Below are positions 41,076 through 49,957 of a stretch of 64,000 bases of DNA, piece by piece. Each line of letters begins with the position of its first letter. Positions within the stretch are counted from its first letter, which is position 1. Source of the stretch: Cellulomonas sp. C5510 (GTDB lineage: Bacteria > Actinomycetota > Actinomycetes > Actinomycetales > Cellulomonadaceae); assembly GCF_019797765.1 (NCBI RefSeq), contig NZ_CP081862.1, positions 3,410,001 to 3,474,000 on the forward strand. Direction: 5' to 3'. Below the pieces are notes generated by a model. The model saw only the letters and a program-made list of their open reading frames with translations. It ran no database searches and was not told where the DNA came from. The translations under genes and the position numbers were made by a program.

Positions 41076-42035
41076 GTGCGCGCTGCACTGCTGCGGATCG
41101 GCGCCCTGCTGATCTCCCTCGTCCTCGCGAGCGTCCTCGTGTTCGTCGTGCTGCGGCTGCTGCCGGGCGACGCCGCGGGCGCCGCCCTGGGCGTGGGCAC
41201 CACCACGGACCAGCTCGACCAGCTCCGGTCGGAGCTCGGGACGGACCAGCCGGTGGTGACGCAGTACGTGCAGTGGCTCGGCCAGGTCGTCCGCGGGGAC
41301 CTCGGCACGTCCTTCGTGTCGCGGCTCCCCGTGGCCGACCTGATCACGCAGAAGCTGCCCATCACCGTGCCGCTCAGCGTCGCGGCGTTCGTCCTCGCGG
41401 TGCTCGTGTCGGTGCCCCTCGGCGTGATCGCCGCGGTGCACCGGCACGGGCCCGTCGGGGTCGCGGTGTCGGCGGTGTCCCAGCTCGGCGTGGCCGTCCC
41501 GGTGTTCTGGGTCGGCGTGCTGCTGGTGCTGGTGTTCGCCCTGCGTCTCGGCGTGCTGCCGGCCGGGGGCTTCCCGCGGACCGGCTGGGACGACCCGGCC
41601 GCCGCGGTGCGGGCGCTCGTGCTGCCCGTCGTGACCGTCGCGATCGCGATGTCGGCGGTCATGGTCCGGTACGTGCGCTCGGCCACGCTCGACGTCCTCG
41701 ACCAGGACTACCTGCGCACCGCCCGCGCGCTCGGCTACGGCCGGTGGCACGCGCTCGCCCGGCACGGCCTGCGGAACGCCGCGGTGCCCGTGGTGGCGAT
41801 CCTCGGCATCGAGCTCGCGACCTCGCTGCTCGGGGCGGTCGTCATCGAGAACGTGTTCGCGCTGCCCGGGCTCGGCACGCTGCTGCTGGACTCCGTGACG
41901 TCGCGCGACCTGCCGGTCGTGCAGGCGCTGGTGCTGCTGCTCACCGCGGTGGTGCTGGTGACGAACACCCTGGTCGACCTGGGGCAGCGGGCGATCGACC
42001 CGCGGCTGCGCCTGGCGAAGCAGGTGGCGGCGTGA
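41076..42035 (+). CDS. ABC importer permease (DppB-type)
   Basis: A 319-residue inner-membrane permease with six helices. VLRLLPGDAA near residue 26 and the cytoplasmic EAA loop YLRTARALGYGRWHALARHGLRNA (ATPase contact) mark the DppB class. It forms the membrane channel with the next gene product. It starts 4 nt after the binding-protein stop; its own stop overlaps the next start (GTGA). Confidence 0.93.
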   Translation: MRAALLRIGALLISLVLASVLVFVVLRLLPGDAAGAALGVGTTTDQLDQLRSELGTDQPVVTQYVQWLGQVVRGDLGTSFVSRLPVADLITQKLPITVPLSVAAFVLAVLVSVPLGVIAAVHRHGPVGVAVSAVSQLGVAVPVFWVGVLLVLVFALRLGVLPAGGFPRTGWDDPAAAVRALVLPVVTVAIAMSAVMVRYVRSATLDVLDQDYLRTARALGYGRWHALARHGLRNAAVPVVAILGIELATSLLGAVVIENVFALPGLGTLLLDSVTSRDLPVVQALVLLLTAVVLVTNTLVDLGQRAIDPRLRLAKQVAA

Positions 42036-42922
42036 CCGAGCTCGCGACCCCGACGACCGGCGCGCCTGCGCCCGGTGCCGTCGCCGACCCGGCACCCCGG
42101 CGCGCGCGCCGGCTCCCGCCGTCCCTCGTGGCCGGCGCCGTCCTCGTGGGCCTCGTCGCCGTCGTCGGCCTGGTCTCCCTGGTCTGGACGCCGTACGCGC
42201 TCGACGACACGGGCACGGGCGAGCGCCTCGCCGGACCGAGCGCGGCGCACTGGGGCGGCACCGACCGCCTGGGCCGCGACCTGCTCAGCCAGCTCATGAC
42301 CGGCGCGGGCAACGCCCTGGTCGTCGCCGCCGCGTCGATGCTGGTCGCCGGGGTGCTCGGCGTGACCGTCGGCGTCCTCGCCGGTGCGACCCGGCGCTGG
42401 GTCGACGTCACCCTGCTGGCCGGCGTCGACCTGCTCATCGCCTTCCCGACCCTGCTGCTGGCGATGCTCATCGTCACCGTGCGGGGCGCGTCCCTGTCGT
42501 CGGCGATCTGGGCGATCGGCATCTCCGGGTCCGCCGTCATCGCGCGGGTCACCCGGGTCAACGTCGCGCGCGTGCTGCGCGAGGACTACGTCACCGCCGC
42601 GCACGCCGCCGGCACCGGCTGGTGGGGCACCGTGGGCCGGCACGTCGTGCCGAACGTCTGGCCGACGCTGCTCGTCCAGCTCATGCTGCTCGGCGGCGGA
42701 GCGGTGCTCGCGGAGGCGTCGTTGTCGTACCTCGGGCTCGGCGCCCCGCCGCCGAACGCGTCCTGGGGGCGGCTGCTGCACGAGGCGCAGTCCACGATGC
42801 TCGTGCAACCGTGGGGCGCGATCCTGCCCGGCGTCGCGATCGTGGTGACCGTGCTCGGCCTGAACCTGCTGGGCGACGGCATCCGGGAACGCACCGACCC
42901 GAGCCTTCGAGGTGACCGGTGA
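42032..42922 (+). CDS. ABC importer permease (DppC-type)
   Basis: A 296-residue permease. HWGGTDRLGRDLLSQLMTGA after the first helix and the EAA loop EDYVTAAHAAGTGWWGTVGRHVVPN define the DppC class; YLGLGAPPPNASWGRLL is also typical. It pairs with the DppB-type subunit. Both ends overlap neighbouring genes by 4 nt. Confidence 0.93.
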   Translation: MTELATPTTGAPAPGAVADPAPRRARRLPPSLVAGAVLVGLVAVVGLVSLVWTPYALDDTGTGERLAGPSAAHWGGTDRLGRDLLSQLMTGAGNALVVAAASMLVAGVLGVTVGVLAGATRRWVDVTLLAGVDLLIAFPTLLLAMLIVTVRGASLSSAIWAIGISGSAVIARVTRVNVARVLREDYVTAAHAAGTGWWGTVGRHVVPNVWPTLLVQLMLLGGGAVLAEASLSYLGLGAPPPNASWGRLLHEAQSTMLVQPWGAILPGVAIVVTVLGLNLLGDGIRERTDPSLRGDR

Positions 42923-43815
42923 CGACGCCCCACGCCGCGCCCGCGCCCCTGCTCTCCGTCGAGGACCTCACCGTCACCACGTCGACGGGCCGCCGCCTGC
43001 TCGACGGCGTGACCTGGTCGCTGCCCGCCGGCGGCCGGCTCGGCGTGGTCGGCGAGTCCGGCTCGGGCAAGTCGCTGACCGCCCTGGCGGTGCTCGGCCT
43101 GCTGCCCGACGGCATGCGCGCCACGGGCCGCGTGCTGCTGGACGGCGAGGACCTGCTCGCGCTGCCGCCGCGGCGGCTCGCGCGGGTGCGGGGCGCCCAG
43201 GTGGCGATGGTGTTCCAGGAGCCGCTGACCGCGCTCGACCCCTTGATGACGGTCGGCCGCCAGATCACCGGGCCGCTGCGGCTGCACCGCGGCCTGCGCG
43301 GCGCCGCGGCGCGCGAGGAGGCCGCCCGGCTGGCCCGCCTCGTGCACCTCACGGACACCGAGCGGATCCTCGGCTCCTACCCCTGGCAGCTCTCCGGCGG
43401 GCAGCGGCAGCGCGTCGCGCTCGCGACGGCGCTGGCCTGCGAGCCGCGCGTGCTGCTGGCCGACGAGCCGACCACCGCGCTCGACGTCACCGTGCAGGCC
43501 GAGGTGCTCGACCTGCTGGACGACCTGGTGGACCGCACCGGCGTGGCGCTGGTGCTCGTCTCGCACGACCTGCCCGTGGTCGCCCGCGTCGCCCGGGACC
43601 TCGTCGTCATGCGCGACGGCCGGGTGGTCGAGCACACGTCGGTCGCCGCGGCGCTCGCCGGCGGGGAGGCCGCGTACACGCGGGAGCTGGTGGCCGCCGC
43701 CCGTGCGGTGACGGGGCTGCCGGGGTCGGGCGCCGCCACGCACACCGAGGCCGCCGGGCCCACCGAGTCCGCCGAGTCCGCCGACGACACCGGCCGCGAC
43801 AGGAGCACCCCGTGA
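42919..43815 (+). CDS. ABC importer ATPase (DppD-type)
   Basis: A 298-residue ATPase. Walker A is GESGSGKS, the Q-loop FQEP, the signature LSGGQRQR and Walker B LLADEPTTALD. The C-terminal Cys-containing extension of many DppD proteins is absent; instead there is a Thr/Glu/Ser-rich tail of about 35 residues. It powers import with the DppF-type partner. GTGA overlap at both ends. Confidence 0.93.
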   Translation: MTTPHAAPAPLLSVEDLTVTTSTGRRLLDGVTWSLPAGGRLGVVGESGSGKSLTALAVLGLLPDGMRATGRVLLDGEDLLALPPRRLARVRGAQVAMVFQEPLTALDPLMTVGRQITGPLRLHRGLRGAAAREEAARLARLVHLTDTERILGSYPWQLSGGQRQRVALATALACEPRVLLADEPTTALDVTVQAEVLDLLDDLVDRTGVALVLVSHDLPVVARVARDLVVMRDGRVVEHTSVAAALAGGEAAYTRELVAAARAVTGLPGSGAATHTEAAGPTESAESADDTGRDRSTP

Positions 43816-44570
43816 CCGCCCCGCTGCTCGAGGCCGCCGACGTCACCCGCGTGTTCGGCGGGAACACCCGCGCGCTGGACGGCGTGTCCGTGCGCGTCGA
43901 GGCGGGTCGCAGCATCGGCATCGTCGGCGAGTCCGGCTCCGGCAAGTCGACGCTGCTGCGGCAGCTGCTCGGCCTGGACTCCCCGACCTCCGGGGTCGTG
44001 CGCTACCGGGGCGAGTCCCTCGACCGCCGCGACCGGGCGCTGCTGCGCCGGCTGCGCGCCGACGTCCAGCCGGTGTTCCAGGACCCGCGCTCCTCGCTCG
44101 ACCCGCGGATGCGGATCGGGGCCGTCGTCGCCGAGCCGCTGCGCTCGCTGCGCGTCCCCGGCGACCACCGGGCGCGCGTCGCGGAGGTGCTCGCGGCGGT
44201 CGGGCTCGACCCCGACGTCGTGTCGCGGTACCCGGCGCAGTTCTCCGGCGGCCAGCGGCAGCGGATCGCGATCGCCCGGGCGCTCGCCCCGTCACCGTCG
44301 GTGCTGGTCGCGGACGAGCCGGTGTCGGCGCTCGACGTGTCGGTGCGCGGCCAGGTCGTCGACCTGCTGCGGCAGCTCGCCGTCCAGCAGGGGCTGACGC
44401 TGGTGCTGGTGTCGCACGACATCGCGATCGTCGGGCGGCTGTGCGAGCAGACCGTCGTGCTGCACCACGGCCGGGTGGTCGAGCAGGGCGCGACGGCGTC
44501 GGTGCTGGCGGACCCGCGCGAGGCGTACACCCGACGCCTGCTCGCCGCGGTGCCGCAGCTCCCGGCCTGA
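43812..44570 (+). CDS. ABC importer ATPase (DppF-type)
   Basis: A 252-residue ATPase. Walker A is GESGSGKST, then FQDPRSSLDPRM, signature FSGGQRQR and Walker B LVADEPVSALD. PRSSLDPR is characteristic of the DppF subunit. It is the last gene of the operon; the following 200 bp (44571-44770) hold no recognisable gene or strong terminator. Confidence 0.93.
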   Translation: MTAPLLEAADVTRVFGGNTRALDGVSVRVEAGRSIGIVGESGSGKSTLLRQLLGLDSPTSGVVRYRGESLDRRDRALLRRLRADVQPVFQDPRSSLDPRMRIGAVVAEPLRSLRVPGDHRARVAEVLAAVGLDPDVVSRYPAQFSGGQRQRIAIARALAPSPSVLVADEPVSALDVSVRGQVVDLLRQLAVQQGLTLVLVSHDIAIVGRLCEQTVVLHHGRVVEQGATASVLADPREAYTRRLLAAVPQLPA

Positions 44571-44770
44571 CGCAGGCGCACGAGCGCACGTCCACGACCC
44601 CGCGAGCGCACGGCGACAGGCCAGCAGGCGGTGGTCCCCGGGGCGCCCGCACCCCCGGTTGCGGACCCCCTCGCGGTGGGCGCGCAGGGGACGCGTGGGC
44701 AGCGAGCGCGGGGGCGTCAGCGGAGCGTGCGCAGGCGGTGTGCGCGGCGAGGCCGAGCGCGCGATCCGGG

Positions 44771-45346
44771 TCAGCGCACGGGCAGACCCAGCGCGGCGCG
44801 AACCCGGTCCCGCACCACCGGCAGGCTCGTGAACCCCTCGCGCGCCAGCAGGTGCCCGCCACCCGGGACGACGTCGTATGTGGCGTCCAGCCGCTGCGCG
44901 AGCGCCCGGGTGAGCGCCGGGTCGACGATCACGTCGTCGTCGGACCCGACGACGTGCCGCGCGGCCGTCGACGCGACGAGGCGGGCGTGGTCAGGCGCCG
45001 TCGTCGTGAACGCCGCCACCTCCGGGACGGCTGGCGGCGGCGCGTCGAACCCCGAGGCGAGAACCAGCCCGCCCAGCCGCCACGCGCCCGGTGTCGCGGA
45101 CAGGGCGTGCAGGGCCGTGACGCACCCGAGGCTGTGCCCGACCACGACGGTCCGCTCGTCCGGCGTGCCGATCGCGGTGCGCGCGGCGGCGACCCAGGCG
45201 TCCGGGTCGGGCGCGTGCGGGTCGGGAAGCGCGGGCACGCTCACCTCGACGCCGTGCGGGGCGAGGTCCGCGGCGAGCCAGCCGAACCAGTGGGCGTCCG
45301 GGTCGGCCTGGTAGCCGTGCAGCACGACGACACGCGGTGAGGTCAC
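44771..45346 (-). CDS. RBBP9/YdeN-type alpha/beta hydrolase
   Basis: A 191-residue small hydrolase. VVVLHGYQADPDAHWFGWLA at the start, the nucleophile elbow GHSLGC (Ser near 94), Asp near DDDVIVDP and His in GGGHLL give a complete Ser-Asp-His triad. The family includes serine hydrolases of unknown physiological substrate. The GTG at 45346 begins the conserved region; the longer reading frame upstream is low complexity. The 45347-45539 gap contains nothing recognised. Confidence 0.86.
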   Translation of the reverse strand: MTSPRVVVLHGYQADPDAHWFGWLAADLAPHGVEVSVPALPDPHAPDPDAWVAAARTAIGTPDERTVVVGHSLGCVTALHALSATPGAWRLGGLVLASGFDAPPPAVPEVAAFTTTAPDHARLVASTAARHVVGSDDDVIVDPALTRALAQRLDATYDVVPGGGHLLAREGFTSLPVVRDRVRAALGLPVR

Positions 45347-45539
45347 CCGGCGATGGTCACCCCGACGAGCGCCCGGTCGCACCCCCGACCCACATGGCGG
45401 ACGCCCGTGTCGCACCGACCCGGGCGCCGACCGCGTCGACGGCCACCGGCTCGGTGGGCGACGAGCGTCCACGCTGCTCCCGCCCGGGGCGATCCGCCCA
45501 GGCCGACCTGCTCGGGCCGGCCCCGCCCGGACTGTCGCG

Positions 45540-46598
45540 TCACCGGTCCCGCAGCGTGTCCGTCAGTCCCTGCCGCACGGTCAGCGGCGCGAGCAGCACG
45601 GTGAGCACGAGTCCCGCGAGCGTCGCCGCGCACGCCTGGGCGACGGCCGTCCCCGCGAGCTCCCACGACGCCCCGGCCCCGGCGACCACCGCCTGCGCCA
45701 GGGCACCGAGCACCACGCCTGCGGCTGTCGCCGGCAGCAGGACGAGCACGACCTCCGCAGCGGCGAGCGCCACGACCACACCGCGCGGCGTGCCGAAGGC
45801 CCGGTACACGGCGAGCTCCGCGCGTCGGGCCCACAGCGCGAGCAGCGCCGTCACCGCGATGACCGCCCCACCGACCGCCCAGGGCTGCGTGCCGACGGTC
45901 GAGCGCCACCGTTCGACCGGCGTCAGGACGCCGGGCTGCTCACGGAGGTACGGCGCGACGGCGGCGACGCCACCGGGGTACGCCCCGGTCAGGACGTCAC
46001 CCCCAAGACCCGCCGCCCCGGGCACCATCCGCACCCAGCACGCGGCCAACGGGGCGTCCGAGGCCACCGGCACCGTCAGCCCGGAGGACAGGGAGCTGGC
46101 CGGGGCGTCACCGAGCACAGCCGTCACCTGCACCACCCGCTCCCCCGAGGCGTCGACCAACCAGCTGCCCGGGCCGACCTCGCCGAGCGCGGCCAGCTCG
46201 TCGCCGACGGTCGACTCCGCCCACGGGGCGGACGGGACGAAGACCTGCGCCGCACCGCCCGTGAGACCGGTCACCGGGAGCGGCGACCCCCCGGGGAACG
46301 CCCGCAGGTCCGTCGGCGGCTCGGCGGCCACACCGCCCGACACCGCGACGCCGGCCAGGCCCGAGAGCCGGGTGCACGCGGCACCGTCGAGTGGGGTCGC
46401 CGGGTCCGCCGCTGTCGCGGTCCACACCGACGCACCCGCCGCCCGGCGCGCCGACTCCTGGTCGAGGGCCGCGCTGCCCTGGATCAGCAGCAGCGCGACC
46501 ACCGCCCCCGTCACGAGGGTGCTGAGCACGCCGAGCACGGCGTGCGTCGGCCCGAGGTTGCGTCGCGCCTCGACCGCCAGCTCGTCAGGACGCCACAC
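45540..46598 (-). CDS. MacB/FtsX-like ABC exporter permease
   Basis: A 352-residue membrane protein: one N-terminal helix (about 19-42), a large extracytoplasmic domain (about 45-240) with two cysteines, and three C-terminal helices (about 247-265, 283-308 and 318-340). This is the four-helix MacB/FtsX topology of mechanotransmission exporters rather than of importers. It overlaps the ATPase gene by 14 nt and is the last gene of a five-gene unit that starts at 49248. Confidence 0.82.
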   Translation of the reverse strand: MWRPDELAVEARRNLGPTHAVLGVLSTLVTGAVVALLLIQGSAALDQESARRAAGASVWTATAADPATPLDGAACTRLSGLAGVAVSGGVAAEPPTDLRAFPGGSPLPVTGLTGGAAQVFVPSAPWAESTVGDELAALGEVGPGSWLVDASGERVVQVTAVLGDAPASSLSSGLTVPVASDAPLAACWVRMVPGAAGLGGDVLTGAYPGGVAAVAPYLREQPGVLTPVERWRSTVGTQPWAVGGAVIAVTALLALWARRAELAVYRAFGTPRGVVVALAAAEVVLVLLPATAAGVVLGALAQAVVAGAGASWELAGTAVAQACAATLAGLVLTVLLAPLTVRQGLTDTLRDR

Positions 46599-47241
46599 GC
46601 CGTGCCTCCTCGGGCGGCTCGAGCTCGACGACGGCGTCCGCCATCGCGGCGACGGCCCGGTCGTGCGTGGCGAGCAGCACCGTCGTGCCCGCGGCGGCGT
46701 CCAGCAACGCCCGGGCGACGTCCCGCCCCGTCGCGGCGTCGAGGTTGGCCGTCGGCTCGTCGGCGACGATCACGCTCGGCCGGGCCGCGAGCGCGCGAGC
46801 GACCCCGACCCGCTGCGCCTGCCCCCCGGACAGCGTCCGGGCCACCTGGCCCGGGTCCTCGACGCCGACGCGGTGCAGCAGGGCGACCGCCTCGCCGTAG
46901 GCGTCGGCCCGGCGGCGACCGGCGGCGAGAGCGGGCAGCACGACGTTGTCGACCGCAGTGCGGCGCGGCAGCAGGTTCACCGTCTGGAGCACCCACGCGA
47001 CCTCGCGGCGCAGGACCTCCGGCGCGTCCCGGACGGTGCGCGTCCGCCCGTTGATCCGCACCTCGCCCGTGCTCGGCGCGAGCAGCAGACCCGCGACCGC
47101 GAGCGCGGTGGACTTGCCCGTCCCCGAGGGCCCCATGAGCGCGAGCGAGGTGCCGGTCGGGACGTCGAGGTCGAGATCGACGAGGACGGGGCGGCTGGTC
47201 CCCGGGTAGGTCACGCCGATCCGCGTCAGCCGGAGGGACAC
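46585..47241 (-). CDS. ABC exporter ATPase (MacB/LolD-type)
   Basis: A 218-residue ATPase. Walker A is GPSGTGKST, the Q-loop region LQTVNLLPRRTAVDNV is typical of MacB/LolD ATPases, the signature is LSGGQAQR and Walker B VIVADEPTANLD, with H-loop ATHD. It pairs with the following FtsX-like permease. Its start overlaps the adaptor gene by 16 nt. Confidence 0.92.
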   Translation of the reverse strand: MSLRLTRIGVTYPGTSRPVLVDLDLDVPTGTSLALMGPSGTGKSTALAVAGLLLAPSTGEVRINGRTRTVRDAPEVLRREVAWVLQTVNLLPRRTAVDNVVLPALAAGRRRADAYGEAVALLHRVGVEDPGQVARTLSGGQAQRVGVARALAARPSVIVADEPTANLDAATGRDVARALLDAAAGTTVLLATHDRAVAAMADAVVELEPPEEARRVAS

Positions 47242-48278
47242 GTGACGTCCCCCACGACCACCGACGGGTTCACCAGCACCGTGGCGTCGGCGTCGAGCGT
47301 GGGCCGGATGCGCGCGGTCCCGTCGACCCCCGCGCCGACGACCACCACGGGCACGGCCGCCTCCGCCGTCGCGTCGACCACGCACGTGGCGCCCGACGCG
47401 TCGGTGACGACAGCCGCCCCCGGGACGGACTGCCCCGGCTCCGCCGTCGTGAGGCGGACCCGGCCGCTGACGGTCACGGCGCCGCCGGTGGCGGGGCTCG
47501 CCAGCACCAGGCGCAAGGCGGCCGCGTCGTCCGCGACCGACCAGCTCCCGTCCTCCGCCCGGATCACCGGGACCTCACCGGTCGGGGTGACGAAGACGTA
47601 GTCACCTGGCGGCCCCGAGGCCCCTGAGTCGACCTCGTACGCGGTCGCGGTGGCGGCCGCCGTCGCGACGGGCTCGCCGGCGGCGGGGGCGGGTTGGCCG
47701 GGCTGCACCGCGACGGCGTCGACCACGAAGGGGACGACAGGCAGGCGCGTGAACCACTCCGGCCGCAGCTCCCCGGTGGGTTCGGCGACCCCGAGCGAGC
47801 GCTCGTACGCCCGGACCGCCGCGGCGGTGCTCGCACCGAACCGGCCGTCCTGCCCCGTCTCCCGTCCGGTCAGCGACGCGAGCAGACCCTGCGCGACCCG
47901 CACGTCGTCACCCTCGTCACCGATCCGCAGGGCTCGGTACAGCACGGTCTCTCCCGCGTAGCCGACGACCGGCACACCGTCGACCGCGTACACGGGAGCG
48001 CCCGCTGCCAGCTCGGACCCCGGCGCCGCGGACACCGACGTCACCGTCCCCGCGAGCGCCGAGGCGAGGACGTCCGGGCCGGGACCGAGCGTCGCGGTGA
48101 GCGTGCCGTCCGCGGCGAAGTCGAGATCCGCGGACGTCACCGGGGCGGCCACCGGTACCGGGTCGGGGTCGAGCTCGGCGAGCGCCTGCGAGGCCCCGCG
48201 GGTCAGCAGCCACACAGCGAGGACGGCCGCTGCCACGAGCACGACGACGGCGACCTCGTAGGCGCGGGCCCGCCTCAC
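47226..48278 (-). CDS. Peptidoglycan-binding adaptor (HlyD/MacA-like)
   Basis: A 350-residue protein anchored by one N-terminal helix (about 8-27). A biotinyl-lipoyl-like segment (GTVTSVSAAPGSELAAGAPVY) is followed by a peptidoglycan-binding domain (GDEGDDVRVAQGLLASL, DGRFGASTAAAVRAYERSLG) and C-terminal beta-barrel parts. This is the Gram-positive version of a membrane fusion protein, linking the MacB-like exporter to the wall. GTG overlaps the upstream lipoprotein stop. Confidence 0.85.
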   Translation of the reverse strand: MRRARAYEVAVVVLVAAAVLAVWLLTRGASQALAELDPDPVPVAAPVTSADLDFAADGTLTATLGPGPDVLASALAGTVTSVSAAPGSELAAGAPVYAVDGVPVVGYAGETVLYRALRIGDEGDDVRVAQGLLASLTGRETGQDGRFGASTAAAVRAYERSLGVAEPTGELRPEWFTRLPVVPFVVDAVAVQPGQPAPAAGEPVATAAATATAYEVDSGASGPPGDYVFVTPTGEVPVIRAEDGSWSVADDAAALRLVLASPATGGAVTVSGRVRLTTAEPGQSVPGAAVVTDASGATCVVDATAEAAVPVVVVGAGVDGTARIRPTLDADATVLVNPSVVVGDVTCPSG

Positions 48279-48853
48279 CCCAGGGACCCGAAGAGCTGGG
48301 TCGAGTACTGGGTCCAGCAGGTGGTCGCGGCGGAGACGTCGGCACCGGACCGCTCGAGCGACTCGATCGCCGCGCCCACGTCGAGCGCCGTCGAGGCCGA
48401 CGTGATCCCGGTGACACCCGCGGCGTCGAGGCAGGCGATGAGCTGCCCGTAGACCGCTTCCCGCTCCGCGCCCGACAACGCCACCTGGTCCTGGAACGCG
48501 ATCTCCGCCGCCATGAGGCCGTAGCGCTCTTCGCACTCCACCAGGTCCTGCTGCCCGGAGAGCGACCCGCTCCCCGTACCGGACCCCGAGAACTGGAACC
48601 CGTAGGTCACGCCGTCCGTCCGCCGGCTCACATCCTCGACGTCGTAGCCCTTGTCCACCATGCAGGCGTAGACCGCACGGACGATCGCGACGTACTGCGC
48701 CTCCGTGATGGGGCCCGCGGAGTAGGACGGGCCAGGAGCAGGACCGTCCGGAACTGCGGTGCCTGAGCAGCCGGCGAGCAGGACGAGGGCGGCCGCGAGG
48801 CCCCACCCGGTGGTCCGTGGAGCGCGACCCCGGGGCGCGCGCGAGGTCGGCAT
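48275..48853 (-). CDS. Small lipoprotein, exporter-associated
   Basis: A 192-residue lipoprotein. The signal peptide ends in LAGC (Cys29). The mature part has four further cysteines in CMVDKGYDVE, VECEERYG, ACLDAAGV and TTCWTQ, with helical spacing. Small Cys-bearing lipoproteins of this kind tend to occur beside peptidoglycan-binding adaptor/MacB operons (from memory); function is unknown. Its ATG overlaps the upstream stop in TGATG. Confidence 0.8.
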   Translation of the reverse strand: MPTSRAPRGRAPRTTGWGLAAALVLLAGCSGTAVPDGPAPGPSYSAGPITEAQYVAIVRAVYACMVDKGYDVEDVSRRTDGVTYGFQFSGSGTGSGSLSGQQDLVECEERYGLMAAEIAFQDQVALSGAEREAVYGQLIACLDAAGVTGITSASTALDVGAAIESLERSGADVSAATTCWTQYSTQLFGSLG

Positions 48854-49248
48854 CAGCAGGACAGAGACTTGTACGCGGAGCCCCCTTCAGTGGCGTTCGT
48901 GTTCTTGTCATTCGCCCAGGCATATGTCCGGTACGTGCCGGCAGGGCTCCCGGAGGACCCCGAGGCGCGGAGGGTGGTGGTACCGCTGCTTGTCTGGATC
49001 ACGTTGGCGACAGTGGTGCCGCTGCGCTGAAGCGCAGCCTCAACCCTGGAGATCACCGGGTTCGACGCGCCGCAAGTGGCGGTCGCCGAGAAGTAGATCC
49101 GCGTGCCGCTCGTGTAGGGCGCCGAAGGGTAGAGCGCACAGCCGGACGGCAGCGCGGCCGAAGCCGGCGAGGCGGCGACGAACACTGTCGCGGCGGCGCG
49201 GACGAGTGCAGCGATGCTGGAACGGAGACGAGTGGTGACGCGACTCAT
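48853..49248 (-). CDS. Small secreted protein, first gene of exporter unit
   Basis: A 131-residue protein. A signal peptide (basic start, hydrophobic 9-27, cleavage after ASPASA near residue 31) leads to a 100-residue mature protein. It is rich in Ser, Thr, Gly and Ala, with three cysteines (SGCALY, ATCGAS and the terminal SLSC) and probable beta structure. No family is recognised. AGGGGG lies 6 nt before the ATG. Base composition around 48860-49110 is visibly less GC-rich than its neighbours, suggesting transfer or unusual selection. Confidence 0.75.
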   Translation of the reverse strand: MSRVTTRLRSSIAALVRAAATVFVAASPASAALPSGCALYPSAPYTSGTRIYFSATATCGASNPVISRVEAALQRSGTTVANVIQTSSGTTTLRASGSSGSPAGTYRTYAWANDKNTNATEGGSAYKSLSC

Positions 49249-49407
49249 GAATGGCCCCCTGGCGACACACATCGTGGTCAGCGGCCGGCGCATCCCTCCG
49301 CTTTTTGCAACGCTACAACGCTCTGCACTTCCACGTGGGCGTTTCGCTGAGCGATTGGGGACTGGTGCAACACAAGCGGTCGCACTGCCCAAGTGCGGCC
49401 GGTCAGC

Positions 49408-49790
49408 AGGCCCGACGAGGGCGCCCGTCAGCGCGCCGATCGCGAGCAAAGGCATGAACACCCCCGTCACCGGACCGAGCAGCAGCAACCACGGGCACTG
49501 CGTGAGCGGGAGCACGCCCGGGGCCCCGAGGTCCAGCACGGGCCGCAGCACGAACACCTCGTTGCAGCTCCTCGAGCGCGAAGGCCGCCCCCGACAGCGG
49601 CCCGTTGAACGCCGCGGCGAGCCCCGCGGACGCGCCGACGGACACGAGGTGGCCCCGCTCCGTGCCGCGGCTGCGGCTGCGGTACGCCACGACAAACGCC
49701 CCAGCGACGAGCCCGACGACCACCGCCAGCCCGGTCGTCCGCCGCAGAGCGGCGTCCCGGCGGCACAGGGCCGGCCGCACGACGATCCTC
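49408..49790 (-). pseudogene. ClC-type chloride channel remnant
   Basis: The minus strand encodes VSVGASAGLAAAFNGPLSGAAFALEEL, close to the ClC selectivity-helix pattern G-A-x-A-G-x-A-A-x-F-N-x-P-x-x-G, at about 49568-49640. The reading frame then shifts and continues in another frame as PWLLLLGPVTGVFMPLLAIGALTG to about 49408. The N-terminal half of a normal channel is missing and the next gene begins directly. The remaining gap 49249-49407 likely holds the promoter of the secreted-protein unit. Confidence 0.7.
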
Positions 49791-49957
49791 TCTGACCGGC
49801 GCCGACGCCGCCCGGGGCGCCGCAGCACCCGACGGCCAGTGCGCGCCGAGGCCACGACCGCGACGTCGTGCCTGAGCAGGCTGCCACCGCGGGCCCGCCC
49901 GCTCACCCCGACCCCCGGGTCGTGGCCGATCGACGTCCTCGGCCGGAGGCCCGCGCC

